DNA of 7,424 nucleotides from Geodermatophilaceae bacterium (GCA_013814015.1 JACCQS010000372.1:1-7424), one strand, 5' to 3'. Positions 1 to 6,889 are shown, counted from the stretch's first letter. The notes: generated from the sequence alone by a model not told the origin. Program-made: numbers and translations.

Positions 1-2
1 TG

Positions 3-1031
3 AGCCTGACCGGGACGGTCGTCAACTGCGCCGGTGGTCTCGCCCTTCGGCAGTCCGGCTGGCTGACCTGTGAGGAGATCGTCCAACAGGAGTTGGGCAC
101 AGCACCTCCAGGATCGCTCCCGCGGACCGAGAAGAAGCATGGGTACGTCTACCTCAACCCGCTCAACGGGACCGCGCGCGGCTCGCCGGCCGGACCACAG
201 CCATTCACCGCGATGGGCCGCTTCTCACACGAGGCGGCGACGGTCGATGACCGCACGGGCATCGTTTACCAGACCGAGGACGCCGGGTCCGGGCGGGGCA
301 GCGGCTTCTACCGCTTCCTGCCGAGGAACCCAGCAGACCTGAGCAGGGGCGGGGTGCTGCAGATCCTCGGTATTCAAGGCAGGCCCTCGGTGGATCTGCG
401 GGAGGGCCAGCAGCAGGGCGTTGCGCTCCCGGCTCGGTGGATCACCATCCGGGAGCCCAACCCATCCCAGGACGCTCCCAACGCAATCTTCGAGGAAGGC
501 TTCTCACGGGGTGCGGCCAAGTTCAACCGGCTCGAGGGCTGTTGGGATGGCGCCGGCAGCATCTTCTTCTCCTCGACCAGTGGCGGCGATGCGAAGAACG
601 GCGACGTCAACGACGACGGCTTCGAGGAAGGATACGGGCAGATCTGGGAGTTCATCCCCCAAGGCCTTTCCGGCGGTCAGCTGGTGCTGCTCTTCGAGTC
701 GCCCGACGGTGACGTGCTCGACTCCCCGGACAACGTCGTGGTCAGCCCGCGCGGCGGGCTGGTGCTCTGTGAGGACGACGCGTCGTCGGCGAACGCAGGC
801 CAGGACGACACGAGCAAGTTCTTCGGCGAGGACAAGAACCGACTCATTGGCCTCACCCTCGAGGGCGTGCCCTTTCCCTTCGCTGAGAACATCATGAACG
901 ACAGCGAGTTCGCGGGCGCCTGCTGGAGCGACGACGGTGTCTTCCTGTTCGTCAACATCTTCGGCTACGACGAGGCCGGTAGCGGCGGGACCCTGGCCGT
1001 CACCGGACCTTGGCCGCGCGGGGCGCTGTAA
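3..1031 (+). CDS. PhoX-like (DUF839) protein, 3' part, 5' end outside window
   Basis: This is the C-terminal 342 residues of a DUF839/PhoX-type protein. The reading frame is open from base 3, so the TTG at 93 is an internal codon and not the start. PhoX-family proteins are usually exported calcium/iron-dependent phosphatases with a six-bladed propeller fold; a phosphatase role here is inferred from family only. Visible family landmarks, in order, are NCAGG (bases 24-38) followed by WLTCEE, then GRFSHEAA with VD and VYQTED, then GCWDGAGSIFFSSTSGG, then ESPDGDVLDSPDNVVVSPRG with LCEDD, and finally NDSEFAGACWSDDG and the terminal GPWPRGAL. The C-terminus is therefore complete. It converges on a decayed DUF445 gene, 25 nt away. 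One oddity is that residues between NCAGG and WLTCEE read LALRQSG, whereas the family has a TPWGS-like stretch there; the +1 frame reads SPFGS. It is a different subtype from the second PhoX-like gene in this window. Confidence 0.88.
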   Translation, partial: SLTGTVVNCAGGLALRQSGWLTCEEIVQQELGTAPPGSLPRTEKKHGYVYLNPLNGTARGSPAGPQPFTAMGRFSHEAATVDDRTGIVYQTEDAGSGRGSGFYRFLPRNPADLSRGGVLQILGIQGRPSVDLREGQQQGVALPARWITIREPNPSQDAPNAIFEEGFSRGAAKFNRLEGCWDGAGSIFFSSTSGGDAKNGDVNDDGFEEGYGQIWEFIPQGLSGGQLVLLFESPDGDVLDSPDNVVVSPRGGLVLCEDDASSANAGQDDTSKFFGEDKNRLIGLTLEGVPFPFAENIMNDSEFAGACWSDDGVFLFVNIFGYDEAGSGGTLAVTGPWPRGAL

Positions 1032-1056
1032 CTGACTCTTGTGCCCTCGCTCGGGC

Positions 1057-1840
1057 TCAGGTGAGCAGCTGGCTCATGGTGTAGATCAGCAGGCCGGCCA
1101 GGGCGCCGACGACGGTGCCGTTGATCCGAGTGAACTGCAGGTCGCGGCCGACCTGGAGTTCTATCCGCCGGCTGGTCTCGTCGGTGGCCCAGCGTGCGAC
1201 GGTGCCGCTGATCAGGTCGGCGATGTCCTCGGCGTAGGTACGCACGACGTAGCCGGACGCCGTCTGGATGCAGCCCTCGGTCTTGGCGCGCAGATCCGGG
1301 TCCTCGCAGATCCGGGTCATTGCGCAACGAGGCTCCGATGTGGGCAATGCTCGATTCGAGGCGTTGGCGCAGCTCGGAATCGGGGTCCGTACCCGCCTCC
1401 ACCAGCCCGGACTTGATGTTGGCCCACAGCGAGCCGGACCAGGCCCGTACGGCCGGGTGGTCGAGCAGTTCCAGCTTGAGCGCGTCGACCTTGGCCGCGG
1501 TGGCCGGGTGGTTCTGCAGTGCGGAGATGTAGGCGCGCAGGCGTACGTCCAGCGCGTTGCGCAGGTCGTGCTCATCATCGACCGCGACGTTGTCGAGGAA
1601 CTCGTAGCCCCGCGGTGAGCAGCGCCTGGTGATGCCCGCCGTCGACGGCGATCGTGAGGACCCGGGCCAGCGCCGGCGCGGCGGGGGTCTCCCGGAGGCG
1701 CCGGTCGACCAGCTGACTGATCGCCGGCTGATGTCCTCGTCGCGCAGGACTGTGGTGATGCCGGCCATCGCCGCTCCGACGCTGCTCCCGACCTTGCGGG
1801 CCTGCCCTGGCTGGTCCAGCCACGCCGCTGCAGGGATTCG
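1057..1840 (-). pseudogene. Decayed DUF445 membrane protein, paralogue of the gene at 5509-6810
   Basis: This is a broken copy of the intact DUF445 gene further right. Reading from the 5' side, homology begins near WLDQPGQARKVG, equivalent to residue 142 of the intact protein, so the N-terminal membrane segment and the conserved GALADWFAVTALFRHP region are missing. It passes through three frames. A G is missing between 1730 and 1731. About 128 nt are lost near 1602-1609, equivalent to about 6039-6172 in the intact copy. A 16-nt tandem duplication lies at 1289-1320. The last frame ends LLIYTMSQLLT and stops at 1057, exactly where the intact gene stops. Over the last ~250 nt I count roughly 90% nucleotide identity, with about 5 amino-acid differences in 75 residues. 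It cannot make a full-length protein. The left edge near 1840 is approximate because similarity fades there. Confidence 0.93.
1289..1320. repeat. 16-nt imperfect tandem duplication inside the DUF445 pseudogene
   Basis: Bases 1289-1304 and 1305-1320 are adjacent copies of a 16-nt unit, with 15 of 16 positions identical and a 13-nt perfect core, CGCAGATCCGGGT. The intact DUF445 paralogue has this unit once. The extra copy encodes a second DPDLR out of phase and shifts the reading frame, because 16 is not a multiple of three. It is a small replication-slippage type duplication. Confidence 0.92.
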
Positions 1841-2006
1841 TACGGGTTGGAGGCAGCTGACGTCGGCGGTGCACAAACTCCAGGGTGGTGCAGGGAGGCG
1901 GCGCACGGGCTCGAGACCCACCTCTGTGGACGACGGCGCGAGCTGGCCGGAATCTGTGGGTCAGTTGAAACCGGGTAGTCGCGGTCGTAACTGACCCGTT
2001 GTTCTG
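1841..2006. other. Unassigned spacer between two gene remnants
   Basis: This short stretch lies between the faded 5' edge of the DUF445 pseudogene and the end of the antiporter remnant. I recognise no protein in any frame. The - strand frame is open to 1921, but the residues translated here match nothing I know. The stretch contains the inverted repeat at 1958-1997. It may be leftover mobile-element or intergenic sequence. Confidence 0.4.
1958..1997. repeat. Perfect 9-bp inverted repeat GGGTCAGTT / AACTGACCC, possible IS end
   Basis: The arms are 1958-1966 and 1989-1997, separated by 22 nt. The loop is too long and there is no following T run, so it is a poor intrinsic terminator. GTGGGTCAGTT-like sequences are, from memory, common in the terminal repeats of some insertion sequences such as IS21-type elements, but no transposase gene is present here. 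The mobile-element reading is therefore tentative. Its place between two truncated genes makes it a candidate scar. Confidence 0.45.
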
Positions 2007-2330
2007 TCAGCGGGCCTGATCCGCGGCGGGTTCCGCACCGTCCTCTGGGTACGCGCGGGTTCGCGGCGCGACCATGGCCAGCATGCCGATCGCGCGCCGG
2101 TTGTCCAGGAACTCACGCCATGACCTACGACGAGCAGCCGCGAACAGCAGCGGGGGCAGCACCAGCGGCAGGATCAGGTCTGGGCTGATGTCCAGTCGGG
2201 GCAGGCCGGGCACGAACGCGACCAGCAGTCCGAAGACCAGCATCAGGATCGGGTAGGGCAACTTCAGGCGCTCGGCCAGCGGACCGAGGACGATGGTGGC
2301 CGCGAAGAGCGCGAGAAGCAGGGTCAGCTG
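2007..2330 (-). pseudogene. N-terminal remnant of a CPA1-type Na+/H+ antiporter
   Basis: The - strand reading from 2330 starts QLTLLLALFAATIVLGPLAE and continues with RLKLPYPILML, VPGLPRL, PDLILPLVLPPLLFAAARR and SWREFLDNRRAIGMLAM. This is the typical first ~86 residues of an NhaP-like cation:proton antiporter of the inner membrane, covering about the first two or three membrane segments. Family members are usually 400-600 residues, so most of the transporter is missing. Homology stops near 2073, and the frame runs on through 21 unrelated polar residues to a stop at 2007. There is no in-frame ATG, GTG or TTG at the expected start. A GTG at 2335-2333 lies out of frame and meets a stop three codons later, which suggests a small indel at the 5' end. 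No ribosome-binding site is evident. The fragment has the same orientation as the PhoX-family gene 69 nt upstream and is almost certainly non-functional. Confidence 0.8.
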
Positions 2331-2398
2331 GCCACGGGCTCGATTCTGCCCACTGCCTCGCCTCCGACACCGGCTGCCTCGGGTTGGCCGGCCCGGGT

Positions 2399-4267
2399 TC
2401 AGCCCCGGCGGATGGCGACTACCGAGGACCGGGCCACCTCGCCGGACCCGGGCCAGCGACTGGTCGGTTGGGTAATCGTGCCGCCCTCGCCCGGGTGCTG
2501 GACGGACACGAACATCGTGGTCTCGGTGGAATTGAAGTAGATTCCGGTCAGTTCCGAGCCGAACACGCCACCGAACAACTGCCGGGTCCGCCCCCGCTCG
2601 GGTCCGACGACCGGCAGTCCCACGACGGCATCGTTCATCGGCAACACCCGTGGGGCGCCGTCGGTGGCGATCCACAGTTGTCCGCGCGAATCCACCGCCA
2701 GGTTGTCCGGCGCCGCGATCTCGCTGACCTGTGACTTGTCGAAACCGCCGTAGTACGTGCTGGGATCGGCCGGATCCCCGCAGAGCAGCAGAACCCGCCA
2801 GCCGAACGCGGTCGCCGCGGCATCCCGACCGGCCTCGACCAGTTCCAGCACGTGCCCGGCCACGTTGACCGGCCTGGGATTGGCCGGGTCGACGTCCGGG
2901 TTGCCTTCGGTGCCGCGCCGGTCACTATTGGTCAGCGCGATGTAGACGCTGCCGATCACCGGGTTGGGCTCGATGTCCTCCGGCCGGTCCATAGCGGTTG
3001 CCCCGAGGGCCGTTCCAGCGTCTCGGGCCCGGATGAGCACATCGGCTTGGGATGCAAAGCCGTTCGCTTGGGTCAAGGGGCCGGTGCCATGCACGAGTGG
3101 CAGCCAGGTTCCGGTGCCGTTGTCGTTGAAGCGGGCCACGTAGAGGGTGCCGTGGTCGAGCAGGTTCTGGTTCGTACGGGCGTCGCCGGGTCGTACTCGG
3201 TCGCGGGTGACGAACTTGTAGACGAACTCGAAACGCGCGTCGTCGCCGGTGTAGACGGCCCAGCGGCCATCCAAGGTGGCGGTACCCGCGGCCGCCTCGT
3301 GTTTGAGCCGGCCCAGCGCAGTCCGCTTGCGCGGTACCGAGTTCGGGTGGTACGGGTCGATCTCCACGACCCAGCCGAACCGGTTCGCCTCGTTCGGTTC
3401 CTGGGACAGGTCGAAGCGCGGATGGAACCGCTCCCACTTTCGGCCGCTCTCACCTTCGGGTACGCCGAAGCGCGCGTTCAGCGTCTTCTGCGGGCCGTCG
3501 GGCAGGGCCGCGTTGTTGGCGAAGTACTGGTCGAAGTTCTCCTCCGCGGTGAGCAGCGTGCCCCATCCGGTCACTCCGCCTCCGCAGTTGTTCAGGGTGC
3601 CGAGCACGCGCCGGCCACTGGGGTCTCGCGTTGTGCGCAGCGCGGGATCGCCCGCTGCCGGTCCGGTGATCTCGATCGAGGTGACCGCGGTGACCCGTCG
3701 GTTGCCAGAGCTCTGCAGGTAGTTCCAGTTGCCGGCGGGGCCTTGGACGACCCGGACCAGACTGCCGCCGTGCGCGGCGAGTTCGATGTCGACCTGCTCG
3801 CGAGTCGGGTTGGCCGGGTCATAGCCGGGAAACATCATCAGGCCGTCGGTGTACTCGTGATTGACCCAGAGCATGCCGTTGCGCCCACTGGCCGGGCCCT
3901 GCCCGATCGGGAAGTACGCCGTCCAGTCGGAGTTGAAGCCGAACCGCTGGGCCTGAAGCTGCGCGGTCTGGCCGGCCACCGTGAACGCGGGCAGTCCGGA
4001 GAACAGGTTGTCACCCCAGCGGATCATCACGTCGCTGACGAACCCGTCGGCGATCGCGACATCGTCGAAGGGCACCGGTACCGGCGGATCCAGTGGCTCG
4101 AAGTCCAGCGCGAGGCATTCGTCGGCAACGGGGCTGCGGAGGCGATCGCGGAACCGAGAACGGCGCCCGCGCCGATCACCATCCCAGACTTGGAACATCG
4201 AGCGGCGCGAGATCCGCCGAGCGAGGATGGCTTCGAACGTCTCACAGCTGGTTGTGTCACGCACCAA
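2399..4267 (-). CDS. PhoX-family (DUF839) phosphatase-like protein with frame-disrupted Tat signal
   Basis: From the TTG at 4267 this frame encodes 622 residues, close to normal for PhoX. PhoX enzymes are Tat-exported, calcium- and iron-dependent phosphatases that release phosphate from organic esters outside the membrane; activity here is inferred. Visible features are FEAILARRISRRSMF with the twin arginines at residues 21-22, then WVNHEYTDGLMMF, then GTLNNCGGGVTGWG with Cys228 in the position of the conserved NNC motif, then AEENFDQYF, GRLKHEAA around residues 319-326, VYTGDDARFEFVYKF, MDRPEDIEPNP, SEIAAPDNLAVDSRG and FNSTETTMFVSVQHPGE. Residues 26-51 (4115-4192) are arginine-rich, while the other - strand frame there encodes a classic hydrophobic Tat core ending with an AxA site. 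This implies two compensating indels. The start is uncertain: GTG at 4264 is an alternative, an ATG at 4317 sits in the frame of the Tat core, and no good ribosome-binding site is seen. It lies 60 nt downstream of the glycosyltransferase, on the same strand. Confidence 0.87.
   Translation of the reverse strand: MVRDTTSCETFEAILARRISRRSMFQVWDGDRRGRRSRFRDRLRSPVADECLALDFEPLDPPVPVPFDDVAIADGFVSDVMIRWGDNLFSGLPAFTVAGQTAQLQAQRFGFNSDWTAYFPIGQGPASGRNGMLWVNHEYTDGLMMFPGYDPANPTREQVDIELAAHGGSLVRVVQGPAGNWNYLQSSGNRRVTAVTSIEITGPAAGDPALRTTRDPSGRRVLGTLNNCGGGVTGWGTLLTAEENFDQYFANNAALPDGPQKTLNARFGVPEGESGRKWERFHPRFDLSQEPNEANRFGWVVEIDPYHPNSVPRKRTALGRLKHEAAAGTATLDGRWAVYTGDDARFEFVYKFVTRDRVRPGDARTNQNLLDHGTLYVARFNDNGTGTWLPLVHGTGPLTQANGFASQADVLIRARDAGTALGATAMDRPEDIEPNPVIGSVYIALTNSDRRGTEGNPDVDPANPRPVNVAGHVLELVEAGRDAAATAFGWRVLLLCGDPADPSTYYGGFDKSQVSEIAAPDNLAVDSRGQLWIATDGAPRVLPMNDAVVGLPVVGPERGRTRQLFGGVFGSELTGIYFNSTETTMFVSVQHPGEGGTITQPTSRWPGSGEVARSSVVAIRRG
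4115..4192 (-). other. Out-of-frame Tat signal core within the PhoX-family gene
   Basis: Read one base out of phase with the main frame, this segment encodes KSGMVIGAGAVLGSAIASAA followed by PLPTNAS, a hydrophobic core with an ASA cleavage-like site. It should directly follow SRRSMF, which is encoded in the main frame. An extra base just after the Phe codon (near 4192) and a missing base near 4115-4117 would explain the shift out and back. In the main frame the segment reads as a charged, arginine-rich stretch that cannot act as a signal core. Confidence 0.8.
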
Positions 4268-4327
4268 GACGGTAAGCAGTTCATGCGACCGGACGGTGAA
4301 GACCGCCGGTCGAGCATATGAACGCTC

Positions 4328-5277
4328 TTACCCTGAGGCCATCCCCCCTTGGCGGTACGGCGCTAACCAACGCTCCACTTCATCGATCCACCCGGGCGGG
4401 ATCCTGCGTCGGGCCCGGTCGTGTTGGATCCGCTGCATCGCGTTGGGCCAGCCGAGGGCCGCGACTGCGCGCAGGCCGTCGACAGGTCTGCGGTGTCGCA
4501 CTGCAAGACAGAGGTACGCAGCCGACCAGCGCAGCCGCTTCCCAGGATGTGCACCCTGCTGCGTCAGGTAACGGGCTCTGGCGTAGTCGTGTTCCGGTGA
4601 CGGGAGTGCCCCGTAGCGGCTGAGCACCGTGTCGAAGGAGGTGGTCATTCCGCGCAAGTTGGTGGACTTGGCCTGGGGCCACCTGCGATAGGCCAACAGC
4701 GGGCGGTCCACGATGGCCAACTGCGCCCGCTGCGCCAACCGAATCCAGAGATCCCAGTCCTCGGCGTTGCTCAGCGACTCGTCGAACCCGCCGGCCTCCC
4801 GTACCAGAGCGGATTCTGCCACCACTCCCGATCCACCACCGGGAATCACATTGGTGTTAGCCAGAAGTCGATCCCCTCCCTGCTCAGCCGCTGATGAGCC
4901 GTGACCTGCAGATCGGAATCGACGGTGATCTCGGCGGTACAAGACCAGCCCGCACACCTGTCTAGACCGGCCAGCTGGGCCGGCAACTTGTCGGGAGCCC
5001 AGAGGTCGTCGTCGTCACAGAAGGCCAACCATCGGCCACGGGCGGCTTCGACGCCGACATTTCTGGTCGCAGCCGCACCGCGACGACCGACATTGCGGAG
5101 CAGCCGAAGCCGCGAGTCGCCCAGCTGAGCTGCCACCGCGCCAGCTGGCCCGGGCGGACCGTCCTCGACGAGGAGTATCTCGAGATCCACCGGCTGAACC
5201 AGGATCGCGTCGAGGGCCTGGCGGAGTTCCCGGTCTCGATTGCAGGTGGGCACGACCACCGAGACCAGCGGCGACAT
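4328..5277 (-). pseudogene. Family-2 glycosyltransferase interrupted by one frameshift
   Basis: The first 135 residues (ATG at 5277) form the nucleotide-binding half of a GT-A fold: LVSVVVPTCNRDRELRQALD, LEILLVEDG, GAAATRNVGVEAARGRWLAF and the CDDDDLW metal/nucleotide motif at residues 87-93. At the CCCC run 4873-4876 (GGGG on the coding strand) the frame is lost. The next frame continues without a gap as DRLLANTNVIPGGGSGVVAE, then GGFDESLSNAEDWDLWIRLA with the acidic ED pair typical of the acceptor side, and ends at 4328. Restoring one G would give about 316 residues, a normal size for such enzymes, which act at the cytoplasmic membrane on cell-surface glycans. The specific sugar cannot be inferred. 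There is no ribosome-binding site before the ATG, and an in-frame stop lies about 15 nt upstream, where a fragment of another gene begins. As written it yields only a 143-residue product. A sequencing error in the G run would make it a normal gene. Confidence 0.85.
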
Positions 5278-5516
5278 TGCACGAGATGGTCAGCCTCGAT
5301 CAACTGCTGCTGAGTACCCGTGAGCACCTGGACCTGTGCCTGCAGATCGTCGAGGCAGGTGGATCGGTCTGGCTCGAGCCAGCCTCGGTGGTGACCTACG
5401 TGACGCCGCCGCCGGTCGTACGCCCCGACAGCCCGTATTTCCTGCTGCGCTGGAGCGAGTCCTGGAACGTGGCCAGCTTGGCGCGAGCTGGATCGCCCAG
5501 CTGCGGAGCTAGGTGA
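5277..5516 (+). pseudogene. C-terminal fragment of a different glycosyltransferase
   Basis: The + strand frame reads LDQLLLSTREHLDLCLQIVE, AGGSVWLEPASVVTYVTPPP and SPYFLLRWSESWNVASL. This matches the late part of family-2 glycosyltransferases, where an E-x-x-D-L-C-L motif is followed by a G-rich turn, an EP-x-x-VV strand and a conserved LRWS(D/E)xWN segment. The N-terminal nucleotide-binding half is absent: upstream of about 5283 the frame is only the antisense of the neighbouring - strand glycosyltransferase. After ASL the residues (ARAGSPSCGAR) no longer look like the family, so the 3' end is also damaged. It overlaps the end of the intact DUF445 gene by 8 nt in convergent orientation. It is not a missing piece of the neighbouring transferase, which has its own C-terminal half. 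It is a remnant and probably not expressed. Confidence 0.75.
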
Positions 5517-6810
5517 GGAGTTGGCTCACCGTGTAGATGAGCAGGCCGGCCAGGGCGCCGACGACCGTACCGTTGATCCGGATGAACTGGAGGTCGCGGC
5601 CGACCTGCAGTTCGATCCGTCGGCTGGTCTCATCGGTGTCCCATCGTGCGACGGTGCCGCTGATCAGGTCCGCGATGTCCTCGGCGTAGGTACGAACGAC
5701 GTACCCGGACGCGGTCTGGATCCAGCCCTCCAGCTTGGCGCGCAGGTCCGGGTCGTCGCGCAAGGACTGTCCGATGTGGACGATGCTGGCTTCGAGACGC
5801 TGGCGCAGCTCGGAGTCAGGATCGGTTCCGGCCTCCACCAGCCCGGACTTGATGTTGCGCCACAGCGAACCCGACCAGTCGCGTACTGCCGGATGATCGA
5901 GCAGTTCCAGCTTGAGCGCGTCCACCTTGGCGGCGGTGACCGGATCGTTCTTGAGGGCTGAGATGTAGGCGCGCAGGCGTACGTCCAGTGCGTTTCGCAG
6001 GTCGTGCTGGTCATCGCCGGCGACGGTGTCGAGGAACTTCTGCAGCGCCTTGAAGCCGCGCTGGAAGACCCGGTCGTCGACCCAGTCGGGCACCCATTCC
6101 GGGCTTTCGTCCCCGAGGGCGTTGCGCAGCACGATCCGGTTCTCGTCCAGAAACCGGTTCAGGCCGCGCAGACCCGCAGTGAGCAACGCCTGGTGGTGCC
6201 CGCCGTCGACCGCGACCGTCAGGACCCGAGCCAGCACCGGCGCGGCGGGGGTCTCCCGGAGTCGCCGGTCGACCAGCTGACTGACCGCAGGCTGGATGTC
6301 CTCGTCGCGAAGGACGGTCGTGATGCCGGCCATCGCCGCGCCGACGCTGTTCCCGACCTTTCGGGCCTGACCGGGCTGGTCCAGCCACACCCCGATCCGG
6401 GTCGGTACGTCGAGGCTGCGGATCTTCTCCTCCAGCACCGACTCGGTGAGGAAGTTCTGCTGGATGAACGTGCCCAGGCTGGCCCCGATCTGGTCCTTCT
6501 TGTTCGGAATGATCGCGGTGTGCGGGATCGGGATCCGCAGCGGATGGCGGAACAGCGCCGTGACCGCGAACCAGTCCGCCAAGGCGCCGACCATGGACGC
6601 CTCCGCGGTCGCCTTGACGTACCCCACCCAGGCGCCGGTGTCCTCGCCGAGAATCAGGCAGATCACGAAGATGATGGCAGCCAGGATCAGCAGGCCGGTG
6701 GCCCGCCACTTCATCCGGGCGAGATCCCGGGCCCGGGCGGCGTCGTCGAGCCCGCCGCCGATCGGCGAGGAGACGGGAGCAGATCTTGGTGCTGCGGTGG
6801 CGGTGGTCAC
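5509..6810 (-). CDS. DUF445 family membrane protein, intact copy
   Basis: This gene encodes 433 residues from a GTG at 6810. It is the only undamaged full-length gene in the window. DUF445 proteins are membrane-anchored proteins of unknown biochemical role, so no function is assigned. One hydrophobic segment lies at about residues 37-54 (LLILAAIIFVICLIL), followed at about 75-105 by the family signature ALADWFAVTALFRHPLRIPI and IIPNKKDQIG. The long middle part is polar and helical, with repeats of charged residues. A second hydrophobic segment, VVGALAGLLIYTVSQLL, ends the protein at about 416-432. That layout suggests a large domain held between two membrane anchors. It is divergent from the FrnE-like gene, with a 79-nt gap, and convergent with a glycosyltransferase fragment. 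A truncated relative lies at 1057-1840. Confidence 0.93.
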   Translation of the reverse strand: MTTATAAPRSAPVSSPIGGGLDDAARARDLARMKWRATGLLILAAIIFVICLILGEDTGAWVGYVKATAEASMVGALADWFAVTALFRHPLRIPIPHTAIIPNKKDQIGASLGTFIQQNFLTESVLEEKIRSLDVPTRIGVWLDQPGQARKVGNSVGAAMAGITTVLRDEDIQPAVSQLVDRRLRETPAAPVLARVLTVAVDGGHHQALLTAGLRGLNRFLDENRIVLRNALGDESPEWVPDWVDDRVFQRGFKALQKFLDTVAGDDQHDLRNALDVRLRAYISALKNDPVTAAKVDALKLELLDHPAVRDWSGSLWRNIKSGLVEAGTDPDSELRQRLEASIVHIGQSLRDDPDLRAKLEGWIQTASGYVVRTYAEDIADLISGTVARWDTDETSRRIELQVGRDLQFIRINGTVVGALAGLLIYTVSQLLT

Positions 6811-6875
6811 CTGAGCGAGCGTAGGCGGAATGCGAGAGGGGCATGACAGCGTTGCTTCGCACGGACGTCCCAGCT

Positions 6876-6884
6876 AGGAAGAGG
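6876..6884 (+). promoter_or_regulatory. Ribosome-binding site of the FrnE/DsbA-like gene
   Basis: AGGAAGAGG lies 5 nt before a TTG codon at 6890 and is purine-rich as expected for a Shine-Dalgarno sequence. It supports TTG as the true start, since no ATG or GTG in frame lies closer to the conserved beginning of the protein. Confidence 0.65.
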
Positions 6885-6889
6885 TTGTC

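Noticed and set aside
1041..1058. Possible terminator GCCCTCGCTCGGGC between the convergent PhoX-like gene and the pseudogene
   Set aside because: The stem has only about four paired bases and there is no T run.
1028..1995. Direct repeat GTAACTGAC at 1028-1036 and 1987-1995 flanking the DUF445 pseudogene
   Set aside because: Nine-base matches are expected by chance many times in a window of this length, and the first copy includes the stop codon of the PhoX-like gene.
2852..4321. Long + strand open frame of 489 codons opposite the PhoX-family gene
   Set aside because: It is the antisense of a gene with clear family motifs and strong GC bias. Its translation is rich in Val, Gly and Arg with no recognisable domain.
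4865..4885. Programmed ribosomal frameshift in the glycosyltransferase
   Set aside because: There is no canonical slippery heptamer or obvious downstream structure, and this enzyme family is not known for programmed frameshifting.
5277..5516. The + strand glycosyltransferase fragment as the displaced C-terminus of the - strand transferase
   Set aside because: The - strand gene already has its own complete C-terminal half with the NAEDWDLW motif, and the fragment has the signature of another subfamily.
6004..6862. Open frames of about 280 codons on both strands over the 5' half of the intact DUF445 gene
   Set aside because: They are out-of-phase shadows of the DUF445 gene, with arginine- and proline-rich content and no family motifs.
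6811..6889. Promoter elements in the divergent gap between DUF445 and the FrnE-like gene (TTGCTT at 6852 with a TAGGAA spaced 17 nt)
   Set aside because: The match to consensus is weak, and the putative -10 would overlap the ribosome-binding site.
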